From the NCBI RefSeq assembly GCF_002776525.5, contig NC_045435.1, positions 128,646,055 through 128,710,054 of the forward strand: a stretch of DNA of 64,000 bases, written 5' to 3'. This DNA is from Piliocolobus tephrosceles (taxonomy: Eukaryota > Chordata > Mammalia > Primates > Cercopithecidae). Below, piece by piece: positions 37,821 through 47,945 of this stretch. Each line of letters opens with the position of its first letter. Within the stretch, counting starts at the first letter, position 1. A program made the translations under genes and the position numbers. Below the pieces are notes generated by a model, which was given only the letters and a program-made list of their open reading frames with translations, made no database searches and was not told the origin of the DNA.

Positions 37821-39439
37821 GTGAGTGGAAAGCACACGTCACAAAGCAGTTTCTCTGAAAGTTTCTCTCCAGTTTCTATCTGAAGACGTTTCCTTTCTCA
37901 CCGTAACCCTCAAATCGCTCCTGAATATCCCTTCACAGTGTAAGCAAAAAAAGTGTTATGCTACTGCTCAATGAAAGGAGAAGCTTAATTGTGTGAGCTG
38001 AATTCACGTGACACAGAGCAGGTTCACAGAAAGCATCCTTCTGGTTTCTCTCTGAGGTTATTTCTTTTTAGGGTATTCTAAAGAGCGCCTCCAAATGTCC
38101 TTTCTCAGAGTCCACAGAAACAGTGATTTCAAACTGCTCCATCCAAAGAATGATATAACTATTTGAGATGAATACAAACATCACAAAAGTGTTGCGCAGA
38201 GAGCTTCTCTCCAATTTTCGATGGGAGATATTTCCTTGCTCAACATAGGCCTCTGGTTGCCACTTCCTATCCCTTCACAGAATCCTCAGAGGCCGACTTT
38301 CAAACTGGGAAATGTAGAGTAAGCTTTAACCCTGTGAAAATAATGGACATGTCAGAGAGCAGTTTCGTCGAGTACTTCTTTCTGTGTTTAAATGGACGAC
38401 ATTTTACTTTTTGCCATAGTCTTCAAAGTGCTCCGAATATCACTCTTTTGATTTTACAGGAACAGTGTTCATGAGAAGAACATTAACACCCCCTGTGTGG
38501 AATGCACACATCACCAAGCAGTTTCTCAGAAAACTTCTCTCCAGTATTTATCAGACTCTATTTCCTATTTGACTATAGGCCTGAATGTGATCCCAAATAG
38601 CCCATTGTGGATCCATCAACGAGCGAGCTTCCAAGCTGTGTAATGTTAAGAAAGCTTCATCTATGTGAGAAGAATAAACATAGAAAAAAGCAGATTCACA
38701 GACAGCTTCTTTCCAGTTTTTATCTGAATATATTTCCTTTTTCACCATAGTCCTGAGTCTGCTCCCGAAAGTCCCTTTGTGGATCTGTCCGTAAAAGTTC
38801 TCAAGCTGTGTAATGTAAGGAAACCTTTATCTCTGTGAGATGATTACACATATCACAGAGTAGTTTCCTAGAAAGCTTCTTTCCAGGTTTTGTCTGAGGC
38901 TATTTTCCTTCATATAACTCTGTGAAGGAATGCACATATCACAGAGCAGATTCTTGGAATGCTTCGTCCTCGATTATATTTCAGTGTATTTCACTATTTG
39001 CCATACTCCTCAACGCACTCCGAAATATCAGTTTTTTGGTTTCACAGGAACAGTGTTCAAACGCTGCCTTGTAAGAAAAAAGGTATAACTCCCTGAGCTG
39101 AATGCATACATCACAAAGTAGTTTCTCAGGAAACTTATATCCAGTTTTTATCTGAAGATATCTAATCTTTCAATGTAGGTATGTATGTGCTCTAGAAAGT
39201 CCCTTCGCAGATCTGCTCATGATGAAGTTTCCAAACTGCGAAGTATAAGAAAAGTTTTAACTATGCGGGATAAATAAATATATCTGACACAAAGCAGTTT
39301 CACAGAAATCTTCTTTCCAGTTTGTCTCTGAGGACACTTGATTTTCACCATAGCCGTCCCTATACTCACAAGTGTCTCTCAGTAGCTTTTCCTCCAAAAG
39401 AGATTCCAGAATCTTAAAGGAGAAGAAAGAAATATTTCT
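37821..39439 (-). repeat. HOR unit 16, mosaic, lacks m8-m10
   Basis: m1-m7 then m11-m13, 1619 bp. The junction is near 38914 (ggctattttccttcat then ataactctgtgaagg). The first half shares variants with unit 8 (acattaacaccccctg, ccagtatttatcagactc). The m12 (taatctttcaatgtagg) shares variants with unit 7. m4 also has a small deletion near 38470. Confidence 0.87.
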
Positions 39440-40472
39440 TTGAATGCAATGCACACATCACAAAGCAGCTCCTCAGAAAGCTTCTCTCTAGTTTCTATCT
39501 GAAGACGTTTCTTTCTCATTGTAAGCCTCAAAGCGCTCCTGAATATACTTTCGCACACTAAACAAAAACAGTTTATGATACTGCTCGATGAAAACAGAAG
39601 CTTATTTGTGTGAGCGGCCTTCACGTTGCACAGAGCAGTTTCACCGAAAGCTTCCTTTTTTTTTCTCTCTGGGGTTATTTCTTTTTCAGGATATTCTAAA
39701 GAGCATCTCCAAATGTCCTTTCTCAGATTCCACAGAAACAGTGATTTCAAACTGCTCAATCCAAAGAACGGTTTAAATCTAGGAGACGAATACAAACATC
39801 ACAAAGCAGTTGCTCAGAAAGTTGCTCTGCAGATTTCATCGGAAGATGTTTCCTTCCTCAAAACAAGCCTCTGGGCATCACTAAGTCTCCCTTCACAGAT
39901 TCTTCAAAGACAGAATTTCGAAACTGGGCAACATAGAGTAAGCATAAATTCTGTGAAGTGAATGCACATATCAGAGAGCAGATTCTTGAAACGCTTCTTT
40001 CTCGATTTAATTTCAGTATATTTCACTATTTGCAATAGACCTTAGTGGGCTCCGAAATATCACTTTTTTGGTTTCACAGAAACAGTGTTCAAACACTGCC
40101 TTGTGAGAAAAGAAGTATAATTCCCCGAGTTGAATGCATGCATTACAAAGTAGTTTCTCAGAACCATTCTCTGTAGTTTTTATCTGATGATATCTCCTCT
40201 TTCACTGAAGGTCAGAATGTGCTCCTGAATGTCCCTTCGCGAATCAGTGCATGACAGAGTTTCCAAACTGCATAATATAAGAAAGGTTTGAACTATGCGA
40301 GATGAAGAGGTATATGTAACACGAAGCAGTTTCACAGAAAATTTCTTTCCAGTTTTTCTCTGAGGATGTCTTCTTTTTCACCATAGCCGTCCCTATACTC
40401 CCGAATGTATCTTGGTAGCTTTTTCAAGAAAAGGGATTGCGGAATCCTCTAGGAGAAGAAAGGTATATTTCT
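39440..40472 (-). repeat. HOR unit 17, m1-m2 joined to m10-m13
   Basis: 1033 bp. The junction lies in the segment tcaaactgctcaatccaaag near 39750-39770, which is almost the same in m2 and m9, so misaligned homologous recombination between these monomers is the likely cause. Seven monomers are missing. Confidence 0.87.
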
Positions 40473-42696
40473 GTGACTGGAATGCACATGTCATAAAGCA
40501 GCTCCTCAGAAAGCTTCTCTCCAGTTTCAATCTGAAGACGTTTCTTTTCTCACCATAACCCTCAAATCACTCCCGAATATCCCTTCCCAGTCTAAACAAA
40601 AACAGTGTTATGATACTGCTCAATGAAACGAGAAGCTTAACTGTATGAGCGTATGCACGTGACACAGAGCAGGTTCACAGAAAGATTCTTTCTGGTTTCT
40701 TTCTGAGGTTATGTCTTTTTGAGGATATTCTAAACAGCCTCTCCAAATGTCCTTTCTCAGATTCTACAGAAACAGTGATTTCAAACTTCTCAATCCAAAG
40801 AATGATTTAACTCTATGAGATGAACACAAACATCACAAAAGAGTTGCACAGAAAGCTTTTCTCCAATTTTCGAAGGGAGACATTTCCTTGCTTGACACAG
40901 GCATCCGGTTGCCACTTACTATCCTTTCGCAGAACCTCAGAGGCCAACTTTCAAACTGGGAAATGTAGAGTATGCTTTAACCCTGTGAAAAGAATGGGCA
41001 TGTCAGAGAGCAGTTTTTTTTGAGTGTTTCTTTCTGTTTTTTATTGGACGACATTTCACTTTTTGCCATTGTCTTCAATGTGTTCCAAATATCAATCTTT
41101 TTGTTATGCAGGAAAAGTGTTCAAACTGTGCCTTAAGAGAAGAACTTTAAAACTCCCTGAGTTGAATGCACACATCAGTAAGCAGTTTCTCAGAAAACTT
41201 CTCTCCAGTTTTTATCTGACTATATTTCCTATTTGACCACAGGCCCGAATGTGATCCCAAATATCCCTTTGGGGATCCATCCACGAGGGAATTTCCAAGC
41301 TGCATAATGTAAAGAAAGCTTCATCTATGTGAGAAGAATAAGCATAGAAAAAAGCAGATTCACGAAAGCTCCTTTCCAGTTTTTACCTGAAGATATTTCC
41401 TTTTTGACCATTGTCCTGAGTGTGCTCCCGAAAGTCCTTTCGTGGATCCCTCCATGACAGTTTTCAAGCTGTGTAATGTAAGGAAACCTTTATCTCTGTG
41501 AGATGATTACACATATCACAGAGTAGTTTCCTAGAAACCTTCTATCCAGGATTTGTCTGAGGCTATTTCCCTTTTCGTCATCAGCATCAACATGCTATCG
41601 AATATCACCTGGTACCTGTTTCACCAAAGGGGTTTCCCTGACGCCTTATGAGAAGAGAGGTATAACACTGAGAGTGGAATCCACACGTCACAAAACAGTT
41701 CCTCGGTGAGCTTCTCTCCAGTATCATTCTGAACATATTTCCTTTTTCACCATAAACCTGAAAGTGCTCCCGAATGTCCAATCACACGCTCCACATACAC
41801 AGGGTTATAAAACTACTCAACGTAAGGAGAGGCTTAACTAAGTGAGAGGAATTACGACGACACAAAGCAGTTTCACAGAAATCTTCCTTCTGGATTTTAC
41901 CTGAGGATATTTCTTTCTCCATGTTCTAAGGATCGTTCCCAAATGTCCTTCCTCAGATTCCACAAAACAGTGATTTCAATCTGCTCAATCCAAAGAACGG
42001 TTTAACTCTATGACACAAATACACATATTGCAAAGCAGTTTCTGAGAAAGTTACTCTGCAGGTTTCATCGCAAGATGTTTCCTTGCTCATCACAAGCCTC
42101 TGGGCGTCACTAAATATCCCTTCACAAATTCTTTAAAGACAGAATTTCGAAACTGGGCAAGTAGGCTAAGCATAAATTATGTGAATTGAATGCACATATC
42201 AGAGAGCAGATTCTTGGAACGCTTCTTTCTCGATTTTATTTCAGTATATTTCCCTATTTGCCATAGTCCTCAGTGGGCTCCAAAATATCACTTTTTCGGT
42301 TACACAGGAACAGTGTTTAAACACTGCCTTGTGATAAAAGAGGTATAACTTCCTGAGCAGAATGCATACATCACAAGTAGTTTCTCAGACAGCTTTTATA
42401 CTGTTTTTATCCGAAGATATCTCTTCTTTCACCATAGGTCTTAATGTGTTCCTGAATGTCCCTTCACGGATCCGTGCATGACGGAGTTTCCAAACTGTGT
42501 AATATAAGAAATGTTTGAACTATGCGAGATGAATAGGTATATCTATCACGAAGCAGTTTCACAGAAATCTTCTTTCCAGTTTTGTCCCAGGCATTCCTTT
42601 TTCACCATAGCCATCCCTGTACTCCCGAATGTCTTTTGGTAGCTTTTTCTCCAAAAGGTATTCCGTTATCCTCTAGGTGAAGAAAGGTATATTTCT
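40473..42696 (-). repeat. HOR unit 18, complete m1-m13, lineage B
   Basis: 2224 bp, all monomers in order, with the B markers atttgaccacagg in m5 and ataaaactactcaacgtaag in the m8/m9 linker. Confidence 0.92.
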
Positions 42697-44927
42697 GTGA
42701 GTGGAATGCACAGGTTACAAAGCAGGTCCTCAGAAAGCTTCTCTCCAGATTCTATCTGAAGGCGTTTCCTTTCTCACCATAACCCTCAAATCCCTCCTGA
42801 ATATCCCTTCTCAGTCTAAACAAAAACAATGGTATGATACTGCTAAATGAAAAGACAAGCTTAACTGTGTGAGTGGAATTCACGTGACACAGAGCAGGTT
42901 CACAGAAAGCCTCTTTCTGGTTTCTCTCTGAGGCTATTTCTGTTTCAGGATATTCTAAAGAGCATTTACAAATGCCCTTTCTCAGATTCCACAGAAACAG
43001 TGATTTCAAAATGCTCAATCCAAAGAATGATTTAACTCTATGAGATGAACACAAACACCTAAAAGTGTTGCGCAGAAAGCATCTCTCCAATTTTTGATGG
43101 GAGACATTTCCTTGCTTGACACAGGTCTCCGGTTGCCACTTACTATCCCTTCTCAGAACCCTCAGAGGCCGACTTTCAAACTGGGAAATGTAGAGTAAGC
43201 TCTATACCTGTGAAAAGAATGGGCATGACAGAGAGCAGTTTCTTCGAGTGCTGCTATCTGTTTTTTATTAGGCGAAATTTCACTTTTTGCCATAGTCTTC
43301 AAGGTGCTCTGAATATCACTCTTTTGGTTTTACAGGAACAGTGTTCAAACTCTGCCTCATGAGAAGAACATTAAAATCCCCTGAGTGGAATGCATACATC
43401 ACCAAGCAGTTTCTCAGAAAGCTTCTCTCCAGTTTTTATCACACTCTATTCCCTATTTGACCATAAGCCAGAATGTGATATCAAATATCCTTTCATGGGT
43501 CCATCCACGAGGGAGTTTTCAAGGTGCACAATGTAAAGAAAGCTTAATCTATGTGAGACGAATAAACATAGAAAAAAGCAGATTCACAGAAAGCCTCTTT
43601 CCAGTTTTTATCTGGTGATATTTCCTTTTTCACCATAGTCCTGAGTGTACTCCCAAAAGTCCCTTCGTGGATCCATCCATGACAGTTCTCAAGCTGTGTA
43701 ATGTAAGGAAACCTTTATCTCTGTGAGATGAATACACATATCACAGAGTAGCTTCCTAGAAAGCTTCCTTCCAGGTTTTGTCTGAGGCGATTTCCCTTTT
43801 CCTCATCGGCATCAACATGCTCCCTAATATCACTTGGTACCTCTTTCTCCAAAAGGGTTTCCCCAACGCTGTATGAGAAGAGAGGTATAACACTGTGAGT
43901 GGAGTGCACACGTCACAAAGCAGTTCCTCGGAAATCTTCTTTCCGGCTTCAGCTTGAACATATTTCCTTTTTCACCATAAGCCTGAAAGTGCTCCCGAAT
44001 GTCCCATCACACGCTAAACATACACAGCGTTATAAAATTACTCAACGTAAAGAGAGGCTTAACTAGGCGAGTGAAATTAAGATGACACAGAGTAGTTTCA
44101 CAGAAAGCTTCTTTCTGGATTTTACCTGAGGATATTTCTTTCTCCATGTTCTAAGGATTGTTCCCAAATGTCCTTCCTCAGATTCCACAAAAAAAAAAGT
44201 GATTTCAATCTGCTCAATCCAAAGAAGAGTTTAAATCTATGAGATGAATACACACATCGCAAAGCAGTTGCTCAGAAAGTTACTCTGCAGGTTTCATCGG
44301 AAAATGTTTCCTTGCTCAGCACAAGCCTCCGGGCGTCACTAAATATCCCTTCACAGATTTTTCAAAGACAGAATTTCGAAAGTTGGCAACGTAGGGAAAG
44401 CATAAATTCTGTGAAGTGAATTCACATATCAGAGAGCAGATTCTTGGAACGCTTCTTTCTCGGTTTTATTTCAGTACATTTCACTATTGCCATAGTCCTC
44501 AGTGTGCTCTGAAATATCACTTTTCGGTTACACAGGAACAGTGTTTGAACACTGCCTTGTGAGAAAAGAGGTATAACTTCCTGAACGGAATGCATAGATC
44601 ACAAGTAGCTTCTCAGAATGCTTCTATCCAGTTTTTATCTGAAGATATCTCCTCTTTCACCATAGGCCTGAATGTGCTCCTGAATGTCCCTTCGCATATT
44701 TGTGCATGACGTAGATTCAAAGCTGCGTAATATAAGAAAGGTTTGAACTATGCGAGATGAATAGTTATATCTAACACAAAGCAGTTTCACAGATATCTTC
44801 TTTCCAGTTTTTGTCTGAGGATATTTGCTATTTCACCATAGCCATCCCTATACTCCCGAATGTCTGTTGTTAGCTTTTTCTCCAAAAGAGATTCTGGAAT
44901 GCTCTAGGAGAAGAAAGGTATACTTCT
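42697..44927 (-). repeat. HOR unit 19, complete m1-m13, lineage B
   Basis: 2231 bp, all monomers in order. A poly-A expansion (ten A) lies in m9 near 44190. Confidence 0.92.
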
Positions 44928-45822
44928 ATGAGTGGAATGCACACGTCACAAAGCAGGTCCTCAGAAAGCTTCCTTCCAGTTTCTATCTGAAGATGTTTCC
45001 TTTCTCAATGTAACCCTCAAATCGCCCCTGAATATCCCTTCACAGTCTAAAAAAAACAGTGTTATGATACTGCTCAATGAAAAGAGAAGTGTAACTGTGT
45101 GAACAGAATTCACATGACACCGAGCAGGTTCACAGAAAGCTTCCTTCTGGTTTTTCTCTGAGGTTATGTCTTCTTCAGGATATTCTAAAGAGCGTCTCTA
45201 AATGTCCTTTCTCAGATTCCACAGAAACAGTGATTTCAAATTTTTCAATCCCAAGAATCATTTAACTCTTTGAGATCAGCACAAACATCAAAAAATAGTT
45301 TTGCAGAAAACTTCTCTACAATTTTCGATGGGAGATATTTCCTTGCTCAACACAGGACTCCGGTTGCCAGTTACTATCCCTTCACAGAACCTTCAGAGGC
45401 CAACTTTCAAATTGGGAAACGTAGAGTTAGCTTTAACCCTGTGAAAAGAATGGGCATGTCAGAGAGCAGTTTCCTCGAGTGCTTCTTTCTGTTATTTATT
45501 GCACGATATTTCACTTTGCCATAGTCTTCAATGTGCTCCGAATATCACACTTTTGGTTTTACAGGAACAGTGTTCAAACTGTGCCTCATGAGAAGAACAT
45601 TAAAACTCCCTGAGTGGAATGCACACATCACCAAGCAGTTTCTCATAAAGCTTCTCTCCAGTTTTTATCTGACTATATTTCCTATTTGACCATAGGCCCA
45701 AATGTGATCCCAAATATCCCTTTGAGGATCCATCCACGAGGGAGTTGCCAAGCTGCATAATGTAAGGAAAGCTTCATCTATGAGAAAAGAATAAACAAAG
45801 TAACAAGCAGATTCACAGAATG

Positions 45823-45831
45823 CTTCTTTCT

Positions 45832-45838
<7 letters not shown>
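45823..45838. repeat. Target-site duplication, left copy, of HDAC1 retrocopy
   Basis: cttctttctggttttt matches 47930-47945 exactly. It is normal m6 sequence, and its last T bases merge with the poly-T tract, so the exact right edge is ambiguous. Confidence 0.93.

Positions 45839-45881
<43 letters not shown>
45834..45881 (-). other. Poly-A tail of the HDAC1 retrocopy
   Basis: 48 uninterrupted T on the plus strand, i.e. A on the retrocopy sense strand (the last few are shared with the target-site duplication). A long pure tract suggests a fairly young insertion, since such tails shorten and mutate, though assembly of homopolymers is error-prone. Confidence 0.95.
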
Positions 45882-45885
<4 letters not shown>

Positions 45886-46462
45886 ATGTACCATTTTATT
45901 ACAAAGAGGCTCACAAAAATGAAAATAGTTATTATCTCAAAAAGGAAACTAGACTAGCAACCTCCACCTGCAGAATTAGGAGAAGACAGGGGGCAGGCAG
46001 TGTTTCTTGGCTCACTTGAGGCCAGTGGGAAGGTATGAAAACAGAACCAATCTAAAAATGGCTGATGTTACCTTAGGAGCCTGAAAAGAACAGGAGATCC
46101 TTGAAGACCCAGCCACCCCTTCTAGAATATTCAATAAGGGCACCTTTCCAAAGCTACTAAGCAGGCACTTCGCATTTCAGGATTTTGTCTTATGGTTGCA
46201 TAAAAGCATCCCTTTCACCCAGACCTGGCACCCTTTATGGTTCAAAGTTAAGAACTGGGGAAGAATGGGTGGCAACGTGGCCCCTGGAAGAGTTCACCCA
46301 GCACAGCTGCCCTGGGCTCGGGGCCTTGGTTTCTGTCCCTGGGGATATTTATATTTAATAAATTTTTATATAAATACACAGAGAAATAGAAAATATAAAA
46401 TCTGAGGGGTTGGGGGAGAAAGGTGAGGGACTCAGCAGGAAGCCAGAGCTGGAGAGGTCTGT
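45882..46462 (-). other. HDAC1 retrocopy 3' UTR
   Basis: The ~580 bases between the stop codon and the poly-A correspond to an HDAC1-like mRNA 3' UTR. The region includes a TATAAAAATTTATTAAATA-rich stretch (plus-strand 46345-46375) and ends with a canonical polyadenylation signal. Plus-strand ORFs here are antisense shadows. Confidence 0.9.
45895..45900 (-). promoter_or_regulatory. Polyadenylation signal AATAAA
   Basis: tttatt on plus reads AATAAA on the retrocopy strand, 14 bases before the poly-A begins. That is the expected distance for the mRNA cleavage site, confirming the source was a mature polyadenylated transcript. Confidence 0.92.
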
Positions 46463-47911
46463 TCAGGCCAACTTGACCTCCTCCTTGACCCCTTTGGCTT
46501 CTGGCTTTTCCTCCTTGGTTTTCTCCTCTTCTGTGATTTCTTTCTTCTCCTCTGGGTCTTTCTCTTTTTCATCCTCTGTTTTGACTCTCTTGGCTTTTTT
46601 GAAGTTGGAAGAGTTTTTGCGGCCCCCCTCTCCCTCCTCTTCAGAATCGGAGAACTCTTCCTCACAGGCAATTCGTTTGTCGGAGGAGCAGATCGAGATG
46701 CGCTTGTCAGGGTCTTCTTCGTCCTCATCGCCACTCTCCTCAGGGATGGCGTCCTCAGGAATCGCCTGCATTTGGACCCCAGGTGCATGTGGCAGCATTC
46801 TAAGGTTCTCAAAGAGCCGCTGTTTGATCTTTTCCAGGTACTCATTCGTGTTCTGGTTAGTCATGTTGGAAGGACTGATGTGGAGCTTGAAATCTGGTCC
46901 AAAGTATTCAAAGTAGTCGTTGTATGGAAGCTCATTAGGGATTTCCGTATCCAGGGCCACAGCTGTCTCGTATGTCCAGCACCGGGCAACATTACGAATG
47001 GTGTAACCACCACCTCCCAGCATCAGCATAGGCAGGTTAAAGCTCTTGACAAATTCCACACACTTGGCATGCCCTTTGATGGTCAGATTGAAGCAACCTA
47101 ACCGATCCCCAGACAGGGAGTCTGAGCCACACTGTAAGACCACCGCGCTAGGCTGGAACATCTCCATTACTTTGGACATGACCGGCTTGAAAATGGCCTC
47201 ATAGGACTCGTCATCAATCCCGTCTCGGAGCGGGTAGTTAACAGCATAATACTTGCCTTTTCCAGCCCCGATATCCCGCAGGTCCCCAGTTCCTGGGAAG
47301 TACTCTCCATACTTATGAAAGGACACAGTCATGACCCAGTCTGTGGTATAGAAGGCCTCTTCCACGCCGTCGCCATGGTGAATATCAATGTCAATATACA
47401 GCACCCTCTGGTGATACTTTAGCAGTTCCAGGATGGCCAAGATGATATCATTGACGTAACAGAAGCCAGATGCCTCAGACTTCTTTGCATGGTGCAGGCC
47501 CCCAGCCCAATTCACAGCAATGTCCGTCTGCTGCTTATTAAGTTTCACAGCACTTGCTACAGAACCACCAGTAGACAACTGACAGAACTCAAACAGGCCA
47601 TCGAATACTGGACAGTCCTCACCAACGTTGAATCTCTGCATCTGCTTGCTGTACTCCGACATGTTATCTGGACGGATGGAGCGCAAGAATTTAATGTAGT
47701 CGTCACTATGGTACTTGGTCATCTCCTCAGCATTGGCTTTGTGAGGGCGATAGATTTCCATTTTTCGGTAGAGACCATAGTTGAGCAGCAAATTATGAGT
47801 CATGCGGATTCGGTGAGGCTTCATTGGGTGGCCTTGTCCATAGTAGTAATTTCCAACATCCCCGTCGTAGTAGTAACAGACTTTCCTCCGGGTGCCCTGC
47901 GTCTGCGCCAT
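46463..47911 (-). CDS. HDAC1: Intact intronless histone deacetylase 1 reading frame (retrogene or very young processed pseudogene)
   Basis: A single 482-codon frame plus stop, the same length as HDAC1, a class I zinc-dependent lysine deacetylase and catalytic subunit of nuclear Sin3, NuRD and CoREST complexes. The deacetylase core spans about residues 9-321. Catalytic and zinc residues are all present: H140, H141, F150, D176, H178, D264 and Y303. Putative inositol-phosphate contacts K31, R270 and R306 are kept. The acidic tail keeps the IACEE pocket-protein motif (414-418), CK2-type serines S421 and S423, the basic KKAKRVK signal and the sumoylation lysines K444 and K476. Against the human protein as I remember it there are about four changes: V157I, R192W, D399E and V459I. 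The start has a good context (A at -3, G at +4). Whether it is expressed cannot be told; it sits in satellite DNA with no visible promoter. Confidence 0.95.
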   Translation of the reverse strand: MAQTQGTRRKVCYYYDGDVGNYYYGQGHPMKPHRIRMTHNLLLNYGLYRKMEIYRPHKANAEEMTKYHSDDYIKFLRSIRPDNMSEYSKQMQRFNVGEDCPVFDGLFEFCQLSTGGSVASAVKLNKQQTDIAVNWAGGLHHAKKSEASGFCYVNDIILAILELLKYHQRVLYIDIDIHHGDGVEEAFYTTDWVMTVSFHKYGEYFPGTGDLRDIGAGKGKYYAVNYPLRDGIDDESYEAIFKPVMSKVMEMFQPSAVVLQCGSDSLSGDRLGCFNLTIKGHAKCVEFVKSFNLPMLMLGGGGYTIRNVARCWTYETAVALDTEIPNELPYNDYFEYFGPDFKLHISPSNMTNQNTNEYLEKIKQRLFENLRMLPHAPGVQMQAIPEDAIPEESGDEDEEDPDKRISICSSDKRIACEEEFSDSEEEGEGGRKNSSNFKKAKRVKTEDEKEKDPEEKKEITEEEKTKEEKPEAKGVKEEVKLA

Positions 47912-47929
47912 CTTGCTCGCCTCCCGTCC
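47912..47929 (-). other. Residual HDAC1 5' UTR
   Basis: Eighteen bases (GGACGGGAGGCGAGCAAG on the minus strand) precede the ATG and match what I recall of the end of the HDAC1 5' UTR. The rest of the leader is missing, consistent with modest 5' truncation during reverse transcription. Confidence 0.85.
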
Positions 47930-47945
47930 CTTCTTTCTGGTTTTT
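47930..47945. repeat. Target-site duplication, right copy
   Basis: cttctttctggttttt is identical to 45823-45838. It is followed by atctgaagatatttcc, the remainder of the interrupted m6 monomer. Confidence 0.93.

Larger units (their letters stand above)
45839..47929 (-). mobile_element. HDAC1: Processed HDAC1 retrocopy (L1-mobilised mRNA insertion)
   Basis: About 2.09 kb with the marks of L1-mediated retrotransposition: no introns, a 3' poly-A tract, and 16 bp flanking duplications. The target was TTTTT/AT on the plus strand, close to the L1 endonuclease preference. On the minus strand it holds 18 nt of 5' UTR, the whole coding sequence, a ~580 nt 3' UTR and the tail. It lacks only the first part of the 5' UTR. 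Related unit 9 has an empty, uninterrupted m6 at the equivalent site, so insertion followed the satellite duplication. No HDAC1 promoter came with it. Confidence 0.96.

Noticed and set aside
46410..46916. 168-codon plus-strand frame opposite the HDAC1 C-terminus
   Set aside because: Antisense shadow of the acidic/lysine-rich tail (serine/leucine-rich by complement).
46463..47911. The HDAC1 sequence as the native HDAC1 locus
   Set aside because: It has no introns, carries a poly-A tract and target-site duplications, and lies within satellite DNA. It is a retrocopy.
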